Below the pieces are notes generated by a model. The model saw only the letters and a list, made by a program, of their open reading frames with translations. It was not told where the DNA came from and did no database searches. Made by a program: the position numbers and the translations under genes. From Pseudoscleropodium purum (lineage: Eukaryota; Streptophyta; Bryopsida; Hypnales; Brachytheciaceae), in assembly GCA_963969395.1 (NCBI GenBank), contig OZ017803.1:5332001-5396000 (forward strand): 64,000 nucleotides of DNA, in the 5' to 3' direction. Within the stretch, counting starts at the first letter, position 1, and the number at the start of each line of letters is the position of its first letter. Shown one piece after another: positions 23,101 to 34,676 of this stretch.

Positions 23101-24115
23101 GGAATTCTTTATAGCCCCGGCTCTGTTGATCATCTTTTATAAATCACTTTTTCTCGACTCATTGTGATGTTCTTTTCGTTGAACTTCCTTGTAGCGTTGG
23201 AGATAATAGTATACTCTTATAGCATTTTGTATTCCTGTGTGCAGATTCTTCTTGCTTTAACGAGTAACTACAATGTTGACATGAAGTACGTATACTCAAA
23301 TTTTGATAACTTGAGTGTGGGCAATATTCCGGTAAGCCTTCAAAACATCTTGTTTAAGCTGTATTTGTGTTGTTGAGGAATTTATTTAATTGTGAGAGAA
23401 GTTTTTAAGACCGATTCTATGCGACTTGAAATTGTTACGGTCCTCCTAACCCACAATTTTATGGTGATAAACAGTCTAACTAACTTGAAACCCCAAGCAT
23501 TCGTTAGTTTGTTAACATCATTGAAAGCTTTGTCTTTGAGACTGCTCAAAAGATTTTTTATTTTTTATTTTGTTTTTTGTCTTTTCTAATTGCAAGCTGA
23601 CCGATTCCTCTATGTCTATCTTGTCTATACCTCTGATTAATGGAAAACACATTGCAAGTTTGGAGACCTGAAATTCGAGTTTGTTTGTATTGACACTGTT
23701 TCTTGTAGGTATCACGTCACACTCTTCAACGAGCTATATTACTTAGTTGTGGGTGGCACAATCTGGACTGGTATGATGTCTATCAGCCGTGTAACACCAT
23801 ACATCTTATTTCATAAACTCTGAATTTCATCATATTTCAAGCTGGTTTTCACCCTTGTATTTACAATGTAAAATTGGTTTGGTGTGTGAGGACGTGGTGG
23901 AACTTTGTACCATGTTCGGGACATTTTTCGAAATTTGTAGCATAATTTCACCAGATTTTTTGTGTTAATCATTACCTGTGATCCAGTATTTTGCATCACT
24001 AATTTTACATGTAGATTTTGTCTCCTATGTCTTTTTTGGAATGTTGATTGTTACGTCGTGGAAAATGTAGTCAACATAACCACTCTTACTTATAAAGGGC
24101 TTGCGTTAATTTTAG
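23101..24115. other. Stretch where the GBA2 N-terminal half would be expected
   Basis: The downstream glucosylceramidase exon begins in mid-protein, so earlier exons should lie here or further left, but no convincing N-terminal GH116 exon is present. A short frame at about 23170-23214 (FFSLNFLVALEII) faintly resembles the family's FNELYFLVAGG block, too weakly to call. Confidence 0.4.
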
Positions 24116-26860
24116 ATGGTGGACCGGCTTTGCAAGGAAATTCAGAGCTCTCAACGTTGAACTCTGCACAGAATTCTACTCCTGACTCTTCTTCAAGGGA
24201 AGAGTCATCCATTAGAAGTGATTCAGATTTTCCTCCCCCGCAAGGCCTCTCAAAGGTTGGTGAGGGTTTAAACCTGCATCCAGCCTCTTCTGGAACTGAT
24301 CTGCTTACAGTCAGGGAAAACGACCAAGAAGGTGAAGCCATTGGTTCGAATGGTGAAAATTACCATAAAGGTGGTACATCTGGTTTGAATGGGGATAATG
24401 CAACCCCAGTGGCGGAATTTAACCCGTTTCTTCGAGGACCTGAAATCGAGGAAGGTAAGTTTATTTCTGAACTAGAACATGTAGCTGAATTCCCTACAAG
24501 CGATTCATTGCTCAGTTTTAGGAATAGAGCTGAAACAGAATTAGCTGCCAGCATGGCAGCTGAGCGAGTGCAGTCAGGAGAGATGGTTGAGCCTGGAACA
24601 CCAACAGAAACATTAGAACACTTGATATTGAAACAAATGCAAAAAGCAATGATGGGTTCCTCTGAGGCTGGAATTGCGACAGGGCCCAGCCTTCTTCAGG
24701 AAGGAGAGGAAAATGTTGGGCAGTTTCTTTACCTGGAAGGCATTGAGTACATCATGTGGAACACGTACGATGTGCATTTCTATGCTTCATTTGCGCTTCT
24801 TTCTCTTTTCCCGGAATTGGAGCTCGCTACACAACGTGATGTCGCTGCAGCTACTCTTTCTCAGAATCCAGAGAAGGTGAAATACATGGCTGACGGAAAC
24901 ATGGGGATAAGGAAGTTTTTTGGCGCAGTGCCGCATGATCTTGGGCAACATGACCCTTGGGTAGAAGTTAATGCTTATAACATCCATGATACGAGCAACT
25001 GGAAGGATCTTAATCCAAAATTTGTTCTCCAGGTATAGCTCCGGTAGTCTACATGATTTACATAAGTAGTCTAAATTGTGTGCTTTTCTTATATTTCATA
25101 GTTTCTACTCTACTTGTCGCATATTGGAATTATCCCGGAAAGAAACCAGATAGAAGCAAATTTAACAATTCTGGTGTTTTCCTGTTCAGGTTTATAGGGA
25201 TGTGGCTGCAACAGGAGACTTAAAGTTTGCTAAAGCAGTTTGGCCTGCTGTGTACACAGCCATGGCGTACGTGGATCAATTTGATCGGGACCGCGATGGT
25301 CTTATTGAGAATGATGGGTTTCCAGATCAGTCATGGCGTCAGTGCATACTGCGGAGGGTTGTGGATAGCTTCCTTGCAAGCAGCGGCTGCCATGGCTGAG
25401 CTTGTACGCGACGTAGATGCAGCCACTTATTTCACAGGAAAATTTAATCAAGCTAGAGATGTGTACGAGCGAAAGCTTTGGAATGGCTCTTATTTTAGCT
25501 ACGACAGTGGAACAAGCAGTAACAGTAACTCAATTCAGGTACTTCCATATATCTCTGCGTGGCATTTTGATCCTTCGCTTTGCTTCTTCTGTGCTGTCTA
25601 TCTTGTTGCTCTTTGATCACACTTTGAATGCCTTTGTTATTAGATTTCTTTGAATTTTGCGATTTCCGAAGTTTCACGTAAACTTGCTTCTTGTGTGCAG
25701 GCTGATCAGATGGCTGGTCAGTGGTACACCTGGGCATCAGGTTTACCTCCTCTTTTCGATGATTACAAAGCTCGGAGCGCATTGCAGAAAGTATTTGATT
25801 TTAACGTGATGAAAGTTAAAGGTGGTAAGTGGGGCGGTGCGAATGGCATGCATCCCAGTGGAAAAGTGGATGAAACTTGTATGCAATCACGTGAAATCTG
25901 GACCGGGGTAATATATGCCGCCGCTGCCGCAATGATTCACGAGGGTATGAACGACCAGGCGTTCACAGCTGCCGAGGGCGTGTTTCTGGCTGGATGGTCT
26001 GATCTTGGGTAAGAAACCAGTTCTTCTCACTTTATCTTGTTGACTTTTTGCTTACAGTTGGTTTCGCGCTGAGTGTGATTGGAAATGAGCTACGAGTTGC
26101 AAGTCACGCAAGAGTAAGAGCGACTCATGGCTTAATCTCTTATTCATTATAATTTATGAACCGGAATCCCCTTGTAATCATTAAATTTCTGCTCAACTCT
26201 TAGACCTCCTGATGCAGAAGTTGACCATCAGTTTGTCTGGTTAAAAAAGCGTGTGTGGTGCATCCACAATTGATTCCTAGGAGCCGAATGAAATCGCTCA
26301 TGCAATTTAATTTCAGTTGAGAGATCATCATGGCTTCACTCTTTAACCACTAGTTTTTGATGAATAGAAGAAGCGCATGATTTGTAGGCATGTCGTTCAT
26401 CTCGTTTACAATTTATCAAGCCTGAGTCCATTGACCTTTATTATGACTATCTAGAAGTAGATGATACAAATTACTCGTGACCTAAACTGCCTTGAGTATT
26501 TTGTTAGTGTGATTCTTGGCGAAAAGATTGTTTGAACCTGATTTGGTTTATCTCGGAATGCGAACTCAGTTTGAATTCGAGTCTTATTGAAACCTAAAGA
26601 TTGGACGCCCTGTTGGAATATTATGCGTGCAGATATTGGTTCCAAACCCCGGAAGCATGGACAATAGATGGGTACTTCAGGTCATTGGCGTACATGCGGC
26701 CGCTTGCCATTTGGGCAATGCAGTGGGCATTCTGTATCCCCCGAGGTCTATCGCCGAAGCTCCGCGCATACCATCAATGGACCGGGGCTCTGCAATTGTC
26801 ACCCACGATCGGTTTTCAAATCTAGCTAATGCCTCCGCAGCACAAATATACCACAGTTAA
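24116..26860 (+). pseudogene. GBA2-type (GH116) glucosylceramidase, truncated and frameshifted
   Basis: Intact relatives hydrolyse glucosylceramide at the cytosolic face of ER/Golgi membranes and are about 900-950 aa. Four exons remain: 24116-25032, 25190-25538, 25701-26008 and 26633-26860. They encode the C-terminal half, with clear blocks [101 protein letters not shown] and [10 protein letters not shown]. The N-terminal half, which carries the catalytic nucleophile, is absent. After GFPDQ (25330) a 20-nt gap removes the residues equivalent to TYDTW and shifts the frame: exon 2 is 349 nt where 369 would keep phase. A second shift near 26726-26731 moves the C-terminus to another frame ending at 26860. 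Splice sites are otherwise good, so decay is recent or the assembly is wrong at two places. Confidence 0.85.
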
Positions 26861-27987
26861 GAAAGACCCATAACCTTTCTAGCTCTCTCTTACGTGCGGT
26901 CCTGATGAGAAGTGTAGTGCTCAGCGTTATTTTTTGGCTGAAATTTGGTTCTCGTCGAAGTTTATTTAGAATTTTGTAATAAAGGCAATATGCGTATTGT
27001 ACCATAGGATATCGATAGGTGGGTGGTTTTCCACTTCCAATTGGATTTGGAAACATTTAAACCCATGTGTAACATGTTTGGGTATACCAAGTGTTTTTAT
27101 TATGCAGTAAAATGTGCTTCAGATGGTTCTCGGCTGGTTGTTTGAACACAGTTGTTTTGATATTTTTTCTGTTTTCTCTTCATTCAATCAACTCACTGGT
27201 TTAATGTATCTTGCATAGAGCTGTGGTCAATTATTCGTGTTATTTGGTCTTCTGCCATATGTCTGCACTGACCTCATTGCTATTCTTCTGATTACTTGCA
27301 TTGAACAGTATGTCTGATGTATGTCTCGACATGTGATACTTATTGCTGTCTCTCTTTCTTGGTATTGACAAACTGCTGATACACTATTTATATGGTTACC
27401 TTGAGTTCATGATTTGTATAAACCTCTTAACTCTTGTGGTGGTTTGTCCAGTTCATCATTTATATGCAATTAGACCTACTTCTCTGCATCTTCCTTGCTG
27501 AGGTACGAACCTCCCCTTGTATTATGTGGCCATTAATTTCGAATCATTAGCGTTGCATCTTCCTCGCATTTTTTGTCATGAAGTAGATCACTAGCACCAG
27601 TGTAAGATTGGCATTGACGTTGCTCTGACTAACCAATCCTTTTTATTTCACAGGGTACTTTACCGGATCGTCTTGGAAGAACTGATCGATCCCTTCCTTC
27701 TGAAGCTACGACCACTTGACACCTCTGAATAATCCTGAAGCACCCTTAATGCCAGTGCACGGGTGCTCTTTGCTACAAATTTTCTTATTATAGAATAAGA
27801 TTACCTTGGTATCAAGGTTCATAAAAAATCTGACTCGATTTCTGATTTCAAGGTGTGGCCCTGAATACCTCATGGGTCATTTATACGATTGACCTTGTTT
27901 GGATCTCAATCCTTTGTCAATGGTTAATTCTTGTAGCATAACTCTGCTTTACCTGTCTTTCTACTCATGCTTGGATTCTTGATTTCA
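26861..27987. other. Spacer after GBA2 remnant
   Basis: No gene supported. A short frame near 27650-27730 preceded by a good acceptor (TTTCACAG) reads VLYRIVLEELIDPFLLKLRP, which could be an exon, but I cannot link it to a family or to the gene that follows. Confidence 0.4.
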
Positions 27988-28416
27988 ATGAGCGCTCTGC
28001 TGAGAGCAACTGACGTCGCCATCAAAGCCGATACAAGCTGTAAGTTATTTTTCTTGGATGAGTGTTTCCTCAAACCATGTTTCATTTGAATTTTCTCCTG
28101 TGCAGGTCCTCGGGTATCAAGAAGGCCTTGGACGCGCGCTGACTCGGGGTGCCAGATCGAGCATCCACCTCTTCCTCGTGACTTTTTGGAATCAACCGAG
28201 ATGGTCATGGTTCCGGAGCTCATGAATGTGATGCTCTACAACTTCGACAGCTATGACCTGGGCGACTTCATCTTCATGCTCTTTGCCACCAAGTTGCTGG
28301 TGTTCGATGCAGCTGCGGATCGGCCGGAGACATGGAGCTCTGCTTCCCAGTGGAACCGGATTTGTGAAAATCTGCGGGAGTTTTGTTTTGAGCCGATGCT
28401 CAACATCACAGCGTAG
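27988..28416 (+). CDS. Hypothetical two-exon protein, 120 aa
   Basis: I do not recognise the product. Exon 1 (27988-28039, MSALLRATDVAIKADTS) ends at a consensus donor T|GTAAGT and exon 2 (28106-28416) follows a strong pyrimidine-rich acceptor TCTCCTGTGCAG; the split Cys codon closes the phase and the joined frame is open for 120 codons. The middle is proline/acid-rich and the C-terminal part has a mixed hydrophobic stretch (LGDFIFMLFATKLLVFDAAA) too short and charged at its edges to call a membrane helix with confidence. Local GC rises, as in coding exons nearby. It could also be the 3' end of a longer gene starting further left. Confidence 0.4.
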
Positions 28417-31400
28417 ATCGTCGACGTACATGTTGCTAGGAAATTTCAGTGCATGTTTAAGACACATTCTTTTGTTCTGCTGTTTGCTCTGCTTCAAGTC
28501 CGTGTCTGGGTGCGCTTTCCTGTGAACGATTCCTCATTTAATTCCTCGGCTAATGCGTGTTTAAATTGTCAGATTCATTACCGACCTCGACGAAAACTTA
28601 TTGTTAGACTATAGCTGTAGATAATTACTGACTTCATCTATGCGTTTGAACCTTGCATCATCCTTTTCAGATTGATACCATTGGCACCGAGTGTAATTAC
28701 TAGTCAGACATTTAGGTTCACGAAGGTCTTGATATACACAGACTAAGACAGAGATATAATTATGCATGCTCCAGGAAAAATGTAGATGAGTCCTCTCTTG
28801 ATGTTTTTGAAGAACTAGACGTGCTGGTGAACGGTTATGTCAAGGTACTGCAGAAAAGATCTCAATTTTTTTTTAGTTTTTTCAGAACGAGTTAACTCCT
28901 GCGCTAATCTGACCTAAGCAATGTAGCGAATAGACACCTAAATTATCCATACTTCCAGTGCCTGATGTGCGAATCGATCTCAACCCTTTAAGGACGAAGG
29001 ATGCATATGCTTAAAATGACCAATTTGATTGATCGTACTACAAATCAGTATTATTTAAATGGGGAATGCTTGATGTCATTAGATTGAGTGAACTCTTCCA
29101 ACTGCTAATTTGTATACTGCTATGAAGATCATGAGACCAACCGTAGGCTTCTTTGTTCTAAAAAGGACTTGTGGTTTGACCAATTGGTATCACCCAGTAT
29201 TGTGAGGAATTACCAAAGATTTCATAGCTACTAACTTTTTTCATTGATCGAGGCTGCAAATATTCTAATTGACTGGTCTGACAATGATTTCCTGCTTGAG
29301 ATTACTCGTCATTTCAGGTGCAAGTTCAAGTGCTCTTAGCAACATTGTACTTGCCAAGTAACTCTTATTACAGGACAAAATCTGTGTTGCTTACTCAACC
29401 TCTACAGGACCTACTAAAGGATCAAAATTGGGTCTCATCTTTTAACTCTTTTGAGTGTGGCAACTGGAGACTTACTTTTGTCCAATTTTACTTATCTTTT
29501 AAGCCACACAAACAATTATTGGTGAATAGAAAGTATGCCATTTGAATTGTATGCTTCGGAACATCATATTATTCTTGCATGGGAAGGCGAAGGGATCCTT
29601 CTGCAGTATCATTGTATATACATGTTACAGTGACCCCATATACATAGACAAGCTTGTGTTCAAAGTGTTCTAAAGTGCAAGAATCCTTTGATTCATGGAT
29701 TCCATGTCTTGAAGTTTAAGATTATTCCATATAATTCTAATCATGAATCCACCTTATCCTTGAGCAAGCTTTGAAGTTCTATGTTTCAAGAAAATATTGC
29801 AAATGGTTCTATCCAAAAAAAATTAGTTGGACAATATGTCATTCTTTTCGAAGGATTTCAGACAATGTACATAGCTCCCTCGTAATATTCTCTACTATTG
29901 GGAGGGCAAGCAAAATTCTATTATTCCAAATAAAAAAATGTTGGTTGTACTTTGAATTTCTTCAAAGATACTTGTCATGAAAAAGTAGCTTGTTTTGTTG
30001 ACTAACTACACTAATTTGTTCTAATAGTGATGGGAGAAAATAGCATTACCTATGAAGTTAATGTCACCGCAAAATTTTATTTTTGTAGACAGTGGTACAA
30101 TTCAGTTATATTTCAGCCTCCACTGAGGTAATTCTAATATTTTACAAATAGTGTGTATATGATAAATTAATGTCCACACTCAGTAATAGGGCAAATCGGT
30201 TTCAGTTATTTGGGTCCCAAGTGAAGATTTTTAGATCCTAGTAAGCTTCACTGTGGTAACTTAACACTATTGCGCACCCCCTTGGCTAATTTTAGTTGTG
30301 CTTGATGACAGGTGTCCAATTAACGTGTCAGACATTGGTTCTGACACCTGGCATCAAGCAAAAATCGAGACCACACCAATTCCACCAAAATGTATTCTTT
30401 GCAATGTTTTGGCCTATGTTAGACCAAGTCTGCAATGTGGGGACGACTGTTTTCTAGAGAGGTTGGGGATCACTCGAGTACTTCGTAATTCTCAATCTCA
30501 TCATCATCGTCATCGTTTATGGTAGAGCTGGAGTGGAGTCGGTAGTACTACTTGTCGATCTGAGTCTTGTGGGGCACACGGATTGTTTTTCTGAAGCTTT
30601 GGCGAGAACGAAGTGTCTGTCACAAACGAGGAGCCCGGTGGTGGTTTAGCGTGTAAGCTTTCCCTCAATGGCGTGATTTGCTAGCAGTTAGTCGACACTT
30701 TACTTTTCAAATCTTGAAACCCTAAAATTACTTTAGCGTTTTCAGTAGTTGGGTCCTACATCTACGGAGTTGCGTAGGATTTGAATCGCTGGTAGACGTG
30801 TGGATCAATCGTAGCATGTGTGCGTGAAGCTCGAACCAGAATAGTTTTGTGAGGAAGCTCGATCCAGAATAGTTTCGGATGAAGCTGAATGAAGCTAATC
30901 TGGATCTGCAGACTGGATATAGTTTTGTAAGGAAGTTCCCGGCTGAAGTCTTTTGAACTCTGTTTTTTTAGTGCCTTGAGAGCTTCTCTGGTTTTGCTAT
31001 CGGATCAGGGATGGCATATCCGTATTGCTTCACTAAGCATCGCTTTGGGAGGCAGGGTTGAGATTAGGGATGAGATAAGGACAGGGTAAAAAAGTTCAAA
31101 GGTCGATTATACTTGTTGAGCCATCGATGTTGACGGCTTATAGAGCAAGAGGAAGTATCCACTAGCAAGCGATCTAATTAGTTATTTTGGATCTGGCAGG
31201 AATTGTATTCAAAGCAACATTCTGGAATTTGAAGCAAGCCATTATGAGGAGCTTAGTGATCTAGCGATCTTGATTCATTTGACAAGGTCGCCATTTTTCT
31301 GAAGATCTGCTGCGAGTAGTGTGTGAGAGAAATCCTCGTTTTTTTTCTGTTTATGGAAATCTCAGATCAACCTCGGACTGTGGTTGTTTATGTATCTGTT

Positions 31401-31598
31401 GAGAAGGAATTGAAGCCATTTGCTGGAAGTCATATAAGAGGACCAGATGCGTGAGAAAATCAGGTGTGCGGTGAGACGTATATCTTCGGTCAGCAGATTC
31501 CAATTCATTTGAACTACCACTGAGCTGATCATATTTTGCTTCTGTATCGCCTGCTTCCTGTCTACAATTTCTGGTTTTGTGGAGAGGGGAGCCCTGTG
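28417..31598. other. Spacer and PhoD upstream region
   Basis: No gene supported. Most is AT-rich with short chance frames. From about 30480 to 31598 the composition becomes more balanced and stop-rich in all frames, as expected for the promoter and a long 5'UTR (possibly with introns) of the phosphatase gene. Confidence 0.5.
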
Positions 31599-34500
31599 AT
31601 GACCTCAGTGCCCAAGTCTCCAAGTATGGAAGAAGGCGGTGAACTGCCAGAGCTTCCATCGAGATGGAATTTGAAGACTGCGAAGCGGAATGCCCAAATA
31701 TCCTTCCTTCACTCTATCAGCAAGTTGTATGGAAACTCCGGCTCACGAAGCCTGAAGGTACCCACTGAACAACCGCAAGTTCTGGTTGGGCCAGTGATAG
31801 GCAAGGTCACGTCCACGACAGCCCGTGTCCTGATCGAAATCGACAAGACAGGAAGCCTGACGATTGAGCTGAAAGAAAAAATGCTTGAGAAGCAACCCAG
31901 CTTCTTACCGAGGCAACTGACTGGTGGGCGACGTGGGCCAGCTAAATTCTCCAAATCCAAAAGCTCTTCACGCGACCACCCAAAACTAGCCCTCTTTGTG
32001 ACTGCAAATAGGCCTTCTGTCTTTGAGTTTAAGGGACTGAAGCCGGGAACTTCCTACACTGTAGAGGTGAAAAGCTGTATTGTAATGGTAGCTAGTAGTT
32101 TTCGCACATTCCCTGAAGTGCCTGCAGACACTCTCTCATTTGGTGTGATCAGCTGCAACAAAATCTTTATCACGGATATGTTGATTGCTCCTGCCTGGGA
32201 TCTTTGGTCTCATCTTTCCAAGTCCATCGAGGCGGGCAAGGTGGATTTTCTTCTGCATCTTGGAGACCAGGTCTGACCTCTTCTCTATTGCATACGTGTC
32301 TCTCATAAGGTGGTGCCTGCACACACTGCATTTTTGGACCTATATGGTTAAATTTCGTTTCCAGGCATTCATTGATTATGGAGTTGCATGTTATATTTCA
32401 TTGCTTATATGAGTGAATTGGTTTGATGAAAAGGTAAGTAGGAACCGCAATTTGTTGTGGCCGAGTTTGTGAGGTTTTAGGCAGACCAGAACGAAAATGA
32501 ATATAGGCACGACATGCAGACCACAATTCAACAAGACATGATTACGGGTTTTTTATATGGTTCTGCAGGTAAAGTCTCGTCTAAGGGTTATTGTTCATTT
32601 TGGGATGAAGCTACTTAGTAAAGTGCCAGGTTTTTTCCAGATTTATGGTGATGGAGACAAGCGCCAAGATGCCGATATTTCATCCGAAATTGCAGGCGAC
32701 AAGGATGCATGGTCGGATCGTTTTCAGAGGGGCATGGAGCAGTTGAAGGATGTGCCTTCGGACCAGTGGATTAACCACCAGGATGTTATATGTGGATATT
32801 ACCGAGAAGTTTACAGGGACACATGGAGGCATCTTCCAACTGCCAAGTGTTTAGCTAATTGCCCCAGCCTCATGATTTACGATGACCATGAGGTTCGCGA
32901 CAATTGGGGGGATAATACGGATGACTGGAATAGAAGCAGTGCTGAATTCTTCGTGGCTCGGTGCGCCTGGATTGTAAGCTTGGAGTACCAAAGGCAGCTC
33001 TATGAGGATGTTGACTTCGAAAAAGTTAAGGATATTTGCCAGGTATTTGGAATTAGGGTTGATATACTTGAGTCCTTCAGTTACCATTAAATGTCGTTCA
33101 GTATGGAGCCTGTTCTTGATTTCCAATGCCTTATTTTAAATGGAAGTGTATTCTGGACAACCATGTTTGGGGAATCTCCATTGGTATTGGCGAGTACCAG
33201 TACTTATTACGATAGTGTTAGGTTGAGATCTTTGGATGTCTGGATCTTGTGAACTTCTACCGTCTTCTCGAGCTTGGCACTTGCGAGTTCGTGTTTGTCT
33301 TTGTGTACTCTGCACTGACTGTGGGAGGTGGTTGGTCAATCAGGACTATCATTTCCATGTGGTAGGAGGAGTAGGGCTTATATTCCTTGATATCCGAGGC
33401 TCGCGAACCTTTCATCGAGACAATGATGATGACAAGAAATATTTAGGGAATCTTCAATGGAATGCTATCACGAAAGCGTTGAGTTCAGACGGCATTTTTG
33501 GAAACATCCGGGCTCTGTTAGTGTGCTCTCCTGCCCCTCTTGTATTTCTAGAGCCAGGGTTTACGAAGAAATTGGCTGTGGCCTTCAATCGACTTGAGGA
33601 TTTTAAGGGACATTGGTCATATGGTGACCACATCAATGAACAACTCAAGATGATCGACGCCCTCAACGTCTGGAAAACCTCAGAAGTTGGCCGGGAAGTC
33701 CTAGTGCTTGGAGGTAGACTCTTGCAATTTCTTATATTTGTGCTGGAGTGAAGGGAAAATAAATAAGAGGGTTGAGGTGAATCAGTAAATTTGCAGATGA
33801 TTGTTAGTAGTGTGAATCCAGAAACCACTGTAAATTGCAAGAATCACTGAAGGCTGTCCTGACTGACTACTCAACAGGTGATGTTCATTGTGGGGGGCAC
33901 TCGGACATTATTAAGGATCGCAAGGTTCTGTTTCGGCAGCTCACAACGAGTGCTATTGCGAACCGCCCGCTCCCAAAATCGGCTTACTATTTCATGAGAG
34001 CAGCTGGTCGCCTTGGACGTTTGCCACAAGACTACGGCTTTCGACATTATAAATGGACTAGATCGCGTAACTATGGACTTGTACAAGTCAAACACCACAA
34101 TCCTCAGGTTCTGCCCTGTTCCCGTTTTTGTAGGCTAGGCTATGCCAGTTTTGAAGGACCTCGATCTCAGGTTTCTTTTGTGTCTTTCGTGCTGGTCATT
34201 CAGGAAGCCCAGATTGGGTCTTATCTATTTTGTAGCGGTTCTGAGTAGATCCTTCAGTGTTTTTATTCGTCCAATTTATTTTATTTTTTGACGGACTCGT
34301 GCAACGTTCTTCCCAGATTCTGGTGATATAAAATTTGACCCCATGTGAATATGCGTTTTTTCACATTATGACAAATGGAATTGGTCATTTTAAACCATGA
34401 ATCCTTGGTCGGTCTTTTAGGGGATATCTGCTACTTACCATGATTTTCTTAGAAAAAATACGAAGTGTTTTGGTTTTTTTTTACTCAAAGATAGAAGTTG

Positions 34501-34676
34501 TTGGTTGGTTGCAGGACAACGAAAGAACCGTGGAACCTCCGGATGTGGAAGTCTCAGCGCAACTTGTGAAGTGCAACTTGAGCATGCCCGTGTATGCAGA
34601 CAAAGTCACAAACCTAAACAACGACACTGGCATGAGTTGTTTGTCTTGTACACCGACACCGAGGTCACAAACCTGA
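31599..34676 (+). CDS. PhoD-like metallophosphatase, 5 exons
   Basis: A calcineurin-like metallophosphoesterase of the PhoD/alkaline phosphatase D type; the physiological substrate in plants is not settled. Exons: 31599-32270, 32641-33042, 33344-33713, 33878-34107, 34515-34676; total 1836 nt, 611 aa, phases closing. Residues about 65-170 match the PhoD N-terminal beta domain (VGPVIGKVTSTTARVLIE). Metal-site motifs follow: LHLGDQ (ends at 224), IYDDHEVRDNWGD (Tyr304-Asp305-Asp306-His307-Glu308), and GDVHCGGH (Asp483, His485). No signal peptide or membrane segment is obvious. The start at 31599 (MTSVPKS) is the first ATG in the open frame; 31626 is an alternative. The acceptor of exon 3 at 33342-33343 was chosen because it is the only nearby AG that keeps the frame; other exon borders have consensus sites. 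Confidence 0.85.

Noticed and set aside
33228..33357. Extra phosphatase exon between 33228 and 33343
   Set aside because: Every AG there puts the conserved DYHFHVVGGVG block out of frame; only the AG at 33342-33343 closes the phase.
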